Assembly (NCBI GenBank): GCA_049890095.1
Contig: JBMHCD010000010.1
Span: 130,658-194,657 of the forward strand
DNA: 64,000 nucleotides
Reading direction: 5' to 3'
Source: JABAYQ01 sp049890095
GTDB taxonomy: Bacteria; Bacteroidota; Bacteroidia; Flavobacteriales; UBA7312
A program made the translations under genes and the position numbers. Shown here piece by piece: positions 7,909 to 16,111 of the stretch (its first letter is position 1; every line of letters starts with the position of its first letter). A model generated the notes under the pieces. The model worked only from the letters and a program-made list of their open reading frames with translations. It made no database searches and had not been told where the DNA came from.

Positions 7909-10827
7909 TTAGTAACCAAAAATATCTTCTAATGTTAGAAATTTCACTGGACCATGTTTTTTTAATGCATCTAAATCCAATTCGTCTTTATTTCCTAACA
8001 CCAATATAGTATAATCGTTTCCACTCATATACTGATTATGGAAGTTACTGATATCATCCATTGAATAAGAATTAATATTTTCAAAAATATCTTTTCTCAT
8101 ATCATAATTATAGCCTAATTTTTTAGCAGACTCATAATTGAAAAGGATATTATCTTTGGTAATTCTTTCTGTTCTTATTTTTTGAATTACAGCTTCCTTT
8201 GCATTTTCTAAGTTAGAAGGAAGTTGAGGTACTTCATCCAATAATTCATTCATTCCAAACATTGCTTCTTCTAATTTGTCTGATTGGGCTCCAATATATG
8301 CTGTAACGAAATGCGATTTATCCTTTTCTCTTGGTGTAGAATAGGCACTATAAACGGAATATGCTAATGCTTTCGATTCTCTTAATGTTTGGAAAACAAT
8401 AGATCCCATGGAACCTCCAAAGTATTCATTATGTAGTTTAATTAAAGGCATTTTTTCTGCTTGAAACTTTTCTCCTTTTGCTACCATTAGAATTTCGACT
8501 TGCTTCATATCATAATCTACTATATACACATTTGTAGAGTTTATATCAAGTTCTTCAAAATTATTGTTGTCTTCGATCTGGATTAATTGGTCAGGTGTTT
8601 TGTGGAACTCTGTTAATAGATTAGTTACAATTTCTAATTTTTCTGGTCCATAATATAAGATTCGATGCTGGTATGATGTCAACTGTTTTAGTATAGCTAT
8701 CAACTCTTCTGAAGTTACTTCTTCAATCTCCTCGTTGGACAAAGTTGTTGTAAATGGATTTTTAGCACCATATTTAGCAAAATTGACCATACCTTTTTGT
8801 AAAATTACAGACTTATTTAGTTTATCATCACTACGTTTTTTGACTAGGTCACTTTTAAGATTATTTAGTGCGGTTTCATTAGGAACAATATTCGCTAATA
8901 AGTTTTCAAATAACTCTACAGAAGTAGTAAAGTTTTCGTTTAAACCTGTAAGTGAAATAAAACTCTGTTCATTTTGTATATTAACACTTACATCGCATCC
9001 TAACTTATAAAACTCTTCTTTTTTCTGAGATGGTGATATTTTATCCGTTCCTAAATAGTTTAGGTATTCAATAGCCATTTTTAACATAGGATCGTGATTA
9101 GTCCCTCTATCTGAGATATAATATAGCTTAAAACGGTCATTTTCGTTATTTTGTAAATATGAAAGTGAAACGTTATTCACTTGAGCTGTTTTTACATCCG
9201 TAGAATAATTAAGAAAATCAGGTTCAATATTTTCAACTTCTTTATCTAGTAAGTTGGTTAAGAACTCAGACTTTGCATTAGGATTTACCTCTACAGGAGT
9301 TATTGTTGGTTTTGTTACTTTTCTAACTGAAAGGTCCTCTCCATAGTTTTTATTTACTAAAACATAATTGTTCTTGTAATATTTATTTGCAACCTCTATA
9401 ACTTCGTCTTTAGTAATACTTTCTAAAACAGATATTTGGTTTACATAGGTCTGCCAGTCAATTCCTAAAATAAAGGATTGAACAAATTCGTCAGCTCTAC
9501 TAGAATTTTTTTCTAATTTTTTAATTTTAGAAAGTTTTAAATCATTAATTATGGCTGGGATTAACCAGTCAGGAAATTCTCCTTTTTTGACCAATTCAAT
9601 TTGTTCTAAAATCAAATCCTTAACTTCTTCTAAACTTTGATTTTGCTTGGGTACACCAAACAAAATATGAGAGCTGTAGTCTTTAAGTATATATGGGAAA
9701 CAACTAGCTTGTAAAACTTTTTGTTTTTGATTAAGGTTTAGATCAATTAAGCCTGCTTGACTATTACTCAAAATCATGTCGATAACGCTCAAGACTTTTG
9801 TTTCTCTATCGCTAGCACCAGGAAAACGATAACCCATATATAATCGTTCTGCATCAGGTCCATAAACTTCTTTAATGATTGGTTCGGTTATTTCTTTTTC
9901 TACTCCAGGTACAAAGACGGGGTCTTCTTTTCTTTCAAATTTTCCAAAAGTGTTGTCTATCCAAACGATTACTGAATCTGGGTTGAAGTCTCCAGACATA
10001 CAAATTGCCATGTTATTCGGGACATAGTTTTTATTGAAATATTTTCTTATTTCTTTTAGGGAAGGATTTTTTAAATGGTCTATAGTTCCGATGGTTGTTT
10101 GTGTACCATACGTATGATTTTGATAAAGTCCAGAGAGTAAAGCTTCAAACATTTTTCGTCCATCACTATCTAATGCTATATTTTTTTCTTCATAAACGGC
10201 CTCAAGTTCCGTATGAAATAATCTAAAAACGGGATTTCTAAATCTTTCGGATTCTAGATCAAGCCAATTTTTAATTTGATTAGAAGGAATATCATTTAGA
10301 TATACAGTTGATTCTGCAGAAGTATATGCGTTTGTTCCTTTTGCACCTATACCTGAAGCCATTTTGTCATACTCATTTGCTATGGCAAATTTTGCTGCTT
10401 CTCCAGAAATTGAATCAATTTGTGCCCAAATTTTATCTCTTTTTATATTGTCATCCATACTAGTTTGACGATATTCTTCGTATAAATTCTCAATTTTGTC
10501 TAGTAAAACCTTCTCTTTCTGATAGTCAAGTGTTCCAAATTTATCAGTTCCTTTAAATAACATGTGTTCTAAGTAGTGAGCTAATCCGGTTGCATCTGAT
10601 GGATCATTTTTACTTCCTGCATTTACTGCTATATAAGTTTGAATTCTAGGAGCATCCTTGTATGTAGTAAGATAAACTTTCAGGCCATTATCAAGTGTGT
10701 ATACTCTTGAGTTCGTTGGATCATTTTTTGCACTTTCATAAGAATAACTATTCATTTTTTTATTGATGTTTAGAATTATCAGAACTATAGCTCCGACAAT
10801 AAGTAAATAGGTGATTTTTGTTTTCAT
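7909..10827 (-). CDS. M16 family zinc metallopeptidase (insulinase-like), membrane-anchored
   Basis: 972 residues, a full-length fused two-half M16 peptidase. Residues 5-21 form an N-terminal hydrophobic anchor or signal. The inverted zinc motif HYLEH is at residues 84-88, and the distal Glu is in the segment ELEAVYEEKNIALD. A long helical insertion between them (about residues 105-165) is typical of this bacterial subgroup. The C-terminal half carries the R/Y substrate-binding region (ESKALAYSVYSAYSTP) and no second HxxEH, as expected. It probably degrades peptides in the periplasm. It lies between dnaX and icd, all leftward, with only 11 bases to dnaX. Confidence 0.9.
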   Translation of the reverse strand: MKTKITYLLIVGAIVLIILNINKKMNSYSYESAKNDPTNSRVYTLDNGLKVYLTTYKDAPRIQTYIAVNAGSKNDPSDATGLAHYLEHMLFKGTDKFGTLDYQKEKVLLDKIENLYEEYRQTSMDDNIKRDKIWAQIDSISGEAAKFAIANEYDKMASGIGAKGTNAYTSAESTVYLNDIPSNQIKNWLDLESERFRNPVFRLFHTELEAVYEEKNIALDSDGRKMFEALLSGLYQNHTYGTQTTIGTIDHLKNPSLKEIRKYFNKNYVPNNMAICMSGDFNPDSVIVWIDNTFGKFERKEDPVFVPGVEKEITEPIIKEVYGPDAERLYMGYRFPGASDRETKVLSVIDMILSNSQAGLIDLNLNQKQKVLQASCFPYILKDYSSHILFGVPKQNQSLEEVKDLILEQIELVKKGEFPDWLIPAIINDLKLSKIKKLEKNSSRADEFVQSFILGIDWQTYVNQISVLESITKDEVIEVANKYYKNNYVLVNKNYGEDLSVRKVTKPTITPVEVNPNAKSEFLTNLLDKEVENIEPDFLNYSTDVKTAQVNNVSLSYLQNNENDRFKLYYISDRGTNHDPMLKMAIEYLNYLGTDKISPSQKKEEFYKLGCDVSVNIQNEQSFISLTGLNENFTTSVELFENLLANIVPNETALNNLKSDLVKKRSDDKLNKSVILQKGMVNFAKYGAKNPFTTTLSNEEIEEVTSEELIAILKQLTSYQHRILYYGPEKLEIVTNLLTEFHKTPDQLIQIEDNNNFEELDINSTNVYIVDYDMKQVEILMVAKGEKFQAEKMPLIKLHNEYFGGSMGSIVFQTLRESKALAYSVYSAYSTPREKDKSHFVTAYIGAQSDKLEEAMFGMNELLDEVPQLPSNLENAKEAVIQKIRTERITKDNILFNYESAKKLGYNYDMRKDIFENINSYSMDDISNFHNQYMSGNDYTILVLGNKDELDLDALKKHGPVKFLTLEDIFGY

Positions 10828-10838
10828 TCTTTTATATA

Positions 10839-12590
10839 TTAATAATCTATTTCCAAATTAAATTGATCTCTTAAATTGTTTAAGGTATTATTTTTACTTG
10901 CCATTTTTTTAAACTTGTCTTCATCAGTATAAGCAATCATGTCTTTTTGTTCTAATTCTTTTATTTCAATCACTAGTTTTATTTTGTCGTTGTTGAGCGA
11001 TTGCTTTAGGTGTTTTAGTAATATCAAATGATCTTCTAAAAACACACCTTCTTGTACTTTATTGTCTAGTGTTACTAAAATTGAAAAATCATTTTGTAGC
11101 TTTCCTGGATGAGATTTAACAATTGTCATGAAATTATGTTTACTAGCATATTCTTTATTATTTTGAAAGTCTAACCAACATTTGTTCAATTCATCTTGAT
11201 TAAAGGATGAAAAATTTTTAATGATTTCTTCTTCGCTGGAGGTTATTTCATTTTCTTTCTTTTGTACAGAAGAATTTATAGCGATAGTTCTTCGTTTAGT
11301 TTCGACCTTTAAAATTTTAGATTCTATTTGTTTTTCTTTTTTTATTTCATTGGAAAAAACGTTGTTTTCAGAAATAGTTTTTTGTTCAACTTCTTTTTCA
11401 ATATTTTGATTTATGGGAGTATTATCAGAAGTTTTTTTAGGAGAATCTTTATGAACTTTTACGTTAAAAGTTTTTTTTTCACTAGAATTTTCTGATTCAA
11501 GACCGTATCCGCATAATTTCATTAAAGTAAGTTCAACTAATAAACGTTGATTTTTACTAGATTTATAATTTATGTCAGACTTGTTGCAAAGATCCAGAGC
11601 AAATAACAAAAAGGATTGAGAGCATAAATCTGATTGTTTTTTATATTTTTCTTTTATACTTTGACTTACTTCTAAAAGTTTTAGAGTAGAATGATCTTTA
11701 CAAACTAATAAGTTTCTAAAATGTTCTGCTAATCCGTTTAAGTAATTTTGACCATCAAACCCATTATTTAAAATTTCATCAAACAAAGCTAATGAGGAGG
11801 GGATGTGGTTTTGCAAAATGTTTTCAGTTGCTTTAAAGAAATAATCGTAGTCTAAAATGTTTAGGTTTTGTACTACAGAATTGTAATCTAATTTATTTCC
11901 ACAAAAGCTTACAATTTGATCAAATATTGATAGGGAATCTCGTAAAGCACCATCAGCTTTTTGTGCTATGATGTGCAGAGCATCTTCATCAGCTTCGATA
12001 TTCTCACTTTGAGCAACAAATTGTAAGTGTGTTGTAATGTCTTCAATTTTAATTCTTTTGAAATCAAAAATTTGACATCTTGAAAGAATGGTAGGAATTA
12101 TCTTATGTTTTTCTGTTGTTGCTAATATAAAAATAGCGTGGCTTGGGGGTTCTTCTAAGGTTTTTAAAAAGGCATTAAAGGCAGCTTGAGAAAGCATATG
12201 AACCTCATCAATAATATAAATATTATACTTGCCAACTTGAGGAGCAAATCTAACTTGATCTACTAATTCCCTTATTTTATCTACTCCATTATTAGAAGCA
12301 GCATCCAATTCGTGAATGTTGAACGAATTACTTTTGTTAAATCCATTACAAGATTCACAATTGTCACATGCTTCAATATTTTCTGTTCTATTAAAACAAT
12401 TTATGGTTTTTGCTAAAATTCTTGCACAACTAGTTTTGCCAACACCTCTAGGACCGCAAAATAAAAAGGCTTGAGCTAATTGGTTATTTTTTATAGCATT
12501 TTTGAGAGTGTTTGTAATAGATTCCTGACCAACAACCGTATCAAAGGTTGAAGGACGATATTTTCGTGCTGAAACTATAAAATTATCCAT
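10839..12590 (-). CDS. dnaX: DNA polymerase III subunit gamma/tau
   Basis: ATPase subunit of the clamp loader, which places the sliding clamp on primed DNA and tethers the polymerase. 583 residues. Walker A GPRGVGKT is at residues 46-53, the four-Cys zinc site at C65, C75, C78 and C81, then Walker B IDEVHM and the sensor LSRCQIF. The C-terminal 200 residues are Lys/Glu/Ser-rich, corresponding to the tau tail. I see no clear slippery sequence with downstream hairpin for a programmed gamma frameshift. The delta subunit gene (holA) is also in this window at 33-34 kb. Confidence 0.95.
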   Translation of the reverse strand: MDNFIVSARKYRPSTFDTVVGQESITNTLKNAIKNNQLAQAFLFCGPRGVGKTSCARILAKTINCFNRTENIEACDNCESCNGFNKSNSFNIHELDAASNNGVDKIRELVDQVRFAPQVGKYNIYIIDEVHMLSQAAFNAFLKTLEEPPSHAIFILATTEKHKIIPTILSRCQIFDFKRIKIEDITTHLQFVAQSENIEADEDALHIIAQKADGALRDSLSIFDQIVSFCGNKLDYNSVVQNLNILDYDYFFKATENILQNHIPSSLALFDEILNNGFDGQNYLNGLAEHFRNLLVCKDHSTLKLLEVSQSIKEKYKKQSDLCSQSFLLFALDLCNKSDINYKSSKNQRLLVELTLMKLCGYGLESENSSEKKTFNVKVHKDSPKKTSDNTPINQNIEKEVEQKTISENNVFSNEIKKEKQIESKILKVETKRRTIAINSSVQKKENEITSSEEEIIKNFSSFNQDELNKCWLDFQNNKEYASKHNFMTIVKSHPGKLQNDFSILVTLDNKVQEGVFLEDHLILLKHLKQSLNNDKIKLVIEIKELEQKDMIAYTDEDKFKKMASKNNTLNNLRDQFNLEIDY

Positions 12591-12658
12591 AAATCAATTA
12601 CATGATTGCCCACAAATATACTATTTGTATTCAAAAAATCTTAGATAATATCTAAAGT

Positions 12659-13516
12659 TTACAAACTATTTTTTGACGATAAAATTGATAAGAGTTCATC
12701 TTTAACTACTTTCTTATTTGTGATAGGAAAAATGTGTCCATAACCTTCGATGGTTTTGGTTTGTAAATAATGTTTGTCAAAAACTTTTTTTGCAAAGTTT
12801 ATATTGCCTGTGTAAGGTACTAATTTATCGTTTGAACCATGTAAGTATAAAATAGGTGTTTTTAATTTGTGCCACTCATTTTGTAGTCTATTTAATTCTT
12901 CTTCATGTTTCATTTTTTCTTCTTGGGCTATTATAAACGGGGTTGGAACCAACCATTTTGTAAGTTTTTTTTGAGCTATTTTTCCGATAGAAAAGTATCT
13001 TTCATCTTTAGGAGAAATAGCTGGTGCTAACATTATCACATGTTTTATTTTATCTTTTTTATTTAGAGCTATTTGCCCTGCTATAGGACCTCCAAACGAC
13101 CATCCAACTAGTATAATTGGCGTATTTATTCGATCGATTAACACTTCAATACTTTCTCCTTGTTTTTGTATTGAGGTTTGGGGCTTTCCAAAATCGGAAT
13201 ATCCATAACCTAATCTATCAATGGAAATTAAATTTGCCTTTTGATTTAATTCATAATCATGTAAGTAATCTTCAAAATCAGTGCTAGATCCAGGAGCGCC
13301 ATGAATAAAAAGGATGGTTGTTAGATCTTTATCTAATGGTTTTGATATTACATATCTCATTGTCTTATTTTCAAAAGAATAGGTTAACACTTGTCCTTCA
13401 AATCCATTTTTCGCTAGTTGTTTTATTATTTTCTGATCTGATTTTCTCATTGTAAGACATGCTGGTATAGAGAAGATTGTTGCAGTTGTAAGAATGGTAC
13501 AAATAATTTTTTTCAT
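12659..13516 (-). CDS. Alpha/beta hydrolase, probable lipoprotein or exported
   Basis: 285 residues from the ATG at 13516; the longer frame to 13591 only adds translated spacer. The N-terminus MKKIICTILTTATIFSIPAC looks like a signal peptide ending in Cys at residue 20, a weak lipobox. The alpha/beta-hydrolase fold is clear: oxyanion strand FIHGAPGSS, nucleophile elbow GWSFGG (Ser140), acid GSNDKLVP (Asp230) and His in GYGHIFP (His261). The HGxPGSS loop resembles proline iminopeptidase and haloalkane-type hydrolases, but the substrate cannot be assigned. It is separated from dnaX by a short gap and transcribed in the same direction. Confidence 0.82.
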   Translation of the reverse strand: MKKIICTILTTATIFSIPACLTMRKSDQKIIKQLAKNGFEGQVLTYSFENKTMRYVISKPLDKDLTTILFIHGAPGSSTDFEDYLHDYELNQKANLISIDRLGYGYSDFGKPQTSIQKQGESIEVLIDRINTPIILVGWSFGGPIAGQIALNKKDKIKHVIMLAPAISPKDERYFSIGKIAQKKLTKWLVPTPFIIAQEEKMKHEEELNRLQNEWHKLKTPILYLHGSNDKLVPYTGNINFAKKVFDKHYLQTKTIEGYGHIFPITNKKVVKDELLSILSSKNSL

Positions 13517-13590
13517 GTCATTTATGTAATGCTTAACAAGTATAATCATAATGCATTCAAAAAACAAAAATATGTCAAGTCTATTTTTCA

Positions 13591-13621
13591 TTTGTTTAAT
13601 AAGATAATTTTCATATTTTTG
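13591..13621 (+). promoter_or_regulatory. Bacteroidota-type promoter of the rpsF operon
   Basis: TTTG at 13591-13594, a 19-base spacer, then TATTTTTG at 13614-13621. This matches exactly the -33 TTTG and -7 TANNTTTG consensus of the Bacteroidota primary sigma factor. The start codon follows 46 bases later. Confidence 0.85.
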
Positions 13622-13667
13622 CGACCCTTTTTTAAGGTAAAGAAGGATTAACTTAAATTATTTATTT

Positions 13668-14018
13668 ATGAACCATTACGAAACCGTTTTCATTTTGAAT
13701 CCCGTTTTGTCTGAAGATCAGACAAAGGAGACGGTACAAAAGTTCAAAGGACTTTTAAAAGATGGCAATTCTAAAATTATTGCCGAAGAACAGTGGGGCT
13801 TGAAAAAAATGGCTTACAGTATCCAAAAGAAAAAAACAGGTTTTTATTTCTTGTTTGAGTATGTTACGGATAGTAAAGAATTATTAGACAAGCTTGACTT
13901 AGCATTTAAGCGTGAGGAAAGAATTATGCGTTGGATAACTGTAAAGTTAGATAAGCATGCAGTTGCTTATGCAGAAAGCAGAAGAAAAAGATTAAACACT
14001 AAAAAACAGGAAGCATAA
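13668..14018 (+). CDS. rpsF: 30S ribosomal protein S6
   Basis: Small-subunit ribosomal protein that binds 16S rRNA together with S18 in the platform. 116 residues. The N-terminus MNHYETVFILNPVLSEDQ and the segment EEQWGLKKMAYSIQKKKTGFYF are characteristic. The Lys/Arg-rich tail is the usual bacterial extension. First gene of the rpsF-rpsR-rplI operon, whose order is conserved across Bacteroidota. The stop codon shares a base with the rpsR start, so the S6 and S18 partners are translationally coupled. A promoter with ideal spacing lies 46 bases upstream. Confidence 0.97.
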   Translation: MNHYETVFILNPVLSEDQTKETVQKFKGLLKDGNSKIIAEEQWGLKKMAYSIQKKKTGFYFLFEYVTDSKELLDKLDLAFKREERIMRWITVKLDKHAVAYAESRRKRLNTKKQEA

Positions 14019-14281
14019 TGGCAGATAATATTAGATACTTAGCACCTGTAGATGTAAACAATAGAAGTGCGAAAAAATATTGCCGCTTTAAGAAAGCCGG
14101 TATTAAATACATCGACTATAAAGATCCAGACTTTTTGATGCGATTTGTTAATGATCAAGGTAAAATTTTACCAAGAAGAATTACAGGAACGTCATTAAAG
14201 TTTCAAAGAAAAGTTTCACAAGCAATTAAGCGTTGTCGTCATTTGGCATTAATGCCATATGTTGGTGACCTACTAAAATAA
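14018..14281 (+). CDS. rpsR: 30S ribosomal protein S18
   Basis: Binds S6 and the central domain of 16S rRNA. 87 residues. The body YCRFKKAGIKYIDYKDPDFLMRFV, the ILPRRITGTS motif and the KRCRHLALMPYVG C-terminus are hallmark S18 sequence. There is no pair of CxxC zinc motifs, so this is the zinc-independent form. Its start overlaps the rpsF stop by one base, and rplI follows nine bases after its stop. Confidence 0.97.
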   Translation: MADNIRYLAPVDVNNRSAKKYCRFKKAGIKYIDYKDPDFLMRFVNDQGKILPRRITGTSLKFQRKVSQAIKRCRHLALMPYVGDLLK

Positions 14282-14290
14282 TCCAAGGTT

Positions 14291-14737
14291 ATGCAATTGA
14301 TATTATTACAAGACGTAGAAAAGTTGGGTTTTAAAGATGAGTTAGTAACTGTTAAAAACGGTTATGGAAGAAACTTTTTAATTCCTCAAGGAAAAGCAGT
14401 TTTAGCTACTGAATCTGCTGTAAAAGTTCTTGAAGAAAACCTAAGACAAAGAGCCAAAAAGGAATCCAAAATTATTGAAGATGCTAATAAAGTAGCTGAA
14501 GCTTTAAATGGTTTAAACATTAAGTTAACTGCAAAAACTATTGAAGGTGGTAAGCAGTTGTTTGGTTCAATTAATTCAAATCACTTAGCAGACGAGATTA
14601 TTAAAATGGGTCATTCTGTTGACAAAAAATTTGTTAAGTTAAGTAACATCAAACAAGTTGGTGTTTACAATGCTGAAGTGAGATTACACCGTGAAGTAAA
14701 AGCTGAATTGACTGTAGAGGTTGTAGCTGCAAAATAA
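14291..14737 (+). CDS. rplI: 50S ribosomal protein L9
   Basis: Large-subunit protein that binds 23S rRNA and protrudes from the L1 stalk base. 148 residues, normal length. The N-terminal domain MQLILLQDVEKLGFKDELV with GYGRNFLIPQGKA binds rRNA. A long connecting helix (about residues 40-75) leads to the C-terminal domain with GGKQLFGSI. It is the last gene of the operon; a strong hairpin terminator begins 20 bases after the stop and separates it from the convergent ABC permease gene. Confidence 0.97.
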   Translation: MQLILLQDVEKLGFKDELVTVKNGYGRNFLIPQGKAVLATESAVKVLEENLRQRAKKESKIIEDANKVAEALNGLNIKLTAKTIEGGKQLFGSINSNHLADEIIKMGHSVDKKFVKLSNIKQVGVYNAEVRLHREVKAELTVEVVAAK

Positions 14738-14756
14738 ACGGAATAAAATATTTTGT

Positions 14757-14787
14757 AAAGAGCCCATCATCGATGGGCTTTTTTTTA
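14757..14787. terminator. Intrinsic terminator of the rpsF operon
   Basis: AGCCCATC-ATC-GATGGGCT hairpin followed by eight T on the + strand. Its right end touches the end of the convergent permease gene. Confidence 0.9.
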
Positions 14788-16014
14788 TTCGTATCTTAAT
14801 GCTTCTATAGGATCTAACCTCGCAGCTTTTATTGCAGGAATTATACCTGATAAAAGTCCTACTACTATACATATGGCTAGTCCATAACTTATCCATAACC
14901 AAGGAATAATAAAAACACCTCCTGTAAATGCTGATGTAAGATTACCAACAGCTATTCCAAAAATTATTCCTGCTATTCCTCCAATTTGACAAATGACAAT
15001 TCCTTCAATAAGAAATTGATTTCTGATAATATTAGGAGTTGCTCCTAATGCTTTTCTCACGCCAATTTCTTTAGTTCGTTCTGTTACTGACACAAGCATT
15101 ATATTCATTAATCCTATAGCAGAGCCTATAAGTGTAATTATACCAATTACGGATGCTGCTATAGAAACATACTTTAAATTATCGATAAGGATTTGTGCTA
15201 AATTATCGGAGCGAATAATATCAAAATTATTTTCGTCTTTTGGACTAAGCTTTCTTGTTACTCTCATTTGAGCAGTAGCTTCACTTATTGCGGTTTCAAG
15301 CATTTCTGAACCCATTGCCAGGCAGCTTATAGTAAAAGATTGGTTTGCATATCCGAAGTGTCTACGAGCATTTGCTATAGGTATCAAACAGTTTTTATCT
15401 CCCCCAAAACTTATGCTAGACCCTTTTTCTTCTAATACTCCAATTACTACATATTTGTTTTCTCCTATTCGAATAAATTTAGAAATTGCCGATTGATTAT
15501 CGAAAAGAAGTTTTGCTGTTTCTTTACCAAGTATGACAACATTTTTACCAGAAAGAGCTTCTTCATTATTAAAGTTTCTTCCATATTTTAGCTTGTAACC
15601 TGCTGTTGCTAAGTAATTTTCATCTACTCCCATTATATCCACATTAGGATCTGTTTTTTTGGAATTGTATCGAATAATTCCTGTTGATGTGGCTCTTGTA
15701 GAAATAGAAGTAAGGTTAGTACTATTTTTTTTAAAATGTTGGGCTTCAGCGTAGGTAATAAATTTATACCTTTTTGCTTTTCGTCCTTTTTTACCTACTT
15801 GAATTCTAGCTCCTTTATTTCGAATATTAAAAGTGTTTGCTCCCATGCTAGTGAAGTTTTCATTAATAGAGGAATTGATGGATTCAATAGCGGTTTGTAT
15901 TCCCACTAAAGCTGTTATTCCAATTGCAATAATAAAAATAGTTAGTACGGTTCTTAATAAATTAGTTCGAATAGAATTGAGAGCAATTTTTATGTTTTCG
16001 AATAGTAGTTGCAT
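14785..16014 (-). CDS. ABC transporter permease, MacB/FtsX type
   Basis: 409 residues. A transmembrane helix near residues 20-40 is followed by a periplasmic MacB_PCD-like domain (about 45-255), then three helices near 285-310, 335-355 and 370-395, i.e. the FtsX permease layout. The cytoplasmic coupling motif TERTKEIGVRKALGATP and the terminal RLDPIEALRYE are typical of MacB-family efflux and lipoprotein-handling permeases. No ATPase or membrane-fusion partner is adjacent, so those must be encoded elsewhere. The gene is divergent from aconitase, with about 97 bases between starts. The exported substrate is unknown. Confidence 0.9.
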   Translation of the reverse strand: MQLLFENIKIALNSIRTNLLRTVLTIFIIAIGITALVGIQTAIESINSSINENFTSMGANTFNIRNKGARIQVGKKGRKAKRYKFITYAEAQHFKKNSTNLTSISTRATSTGIIRYNSKKTDPNVDIMGVDENYLATAGYKLKYGRNFNNEEALSGKNVVILGKETAKLLFDNQSAISKFIRIGENKYVVIGVLEEKGSSISFGGDKNCLIPIANARRHFGYANQSFTISCLAMGSEMLETAISEATAQMRVTRKLSPKDENNFDIIRSDNLAQILIDNLKYVSIAASVIGIITLIGSAIGLMNIMLVSVTERTKEIGVRKALGATPNIIRNQFLIEGIVICQIGGIAGIIFGIAVGNLTSAFTGGVFIIPWLWISYGLAICIVVGLLSGIIPAIKAARLDPIEALRYE

Positions 16015-16039
16015 TAGGATGCAATATAGAGATAAATTC

Positions 16040-16070
16040 TTTTATTTCTGAGATGAAAAATGTAGATTTG
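16040..16070 (+). promoter_or_regulatory. Probable promoter of acn
   Basis: TAGATTTG at 16063-16070 fits the -7 TANNTTTG consensus. TTTT, one mismatch from TTTG, lies 19 bases upstream. The start codon follows 41 bases downstream. Confidence 0.5.
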
Positions 16071-16111
16071 CGATTGGCTAAGTTCAAAGATAATTTTAAA
16101 AAAATAGATGT

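Noticed and set aside
10839..12590. Programmed frameshift in dnaX to make gamma
   Set aside because: No convincing slippery heptamer followed by a hairpin was seen in the reading frame.
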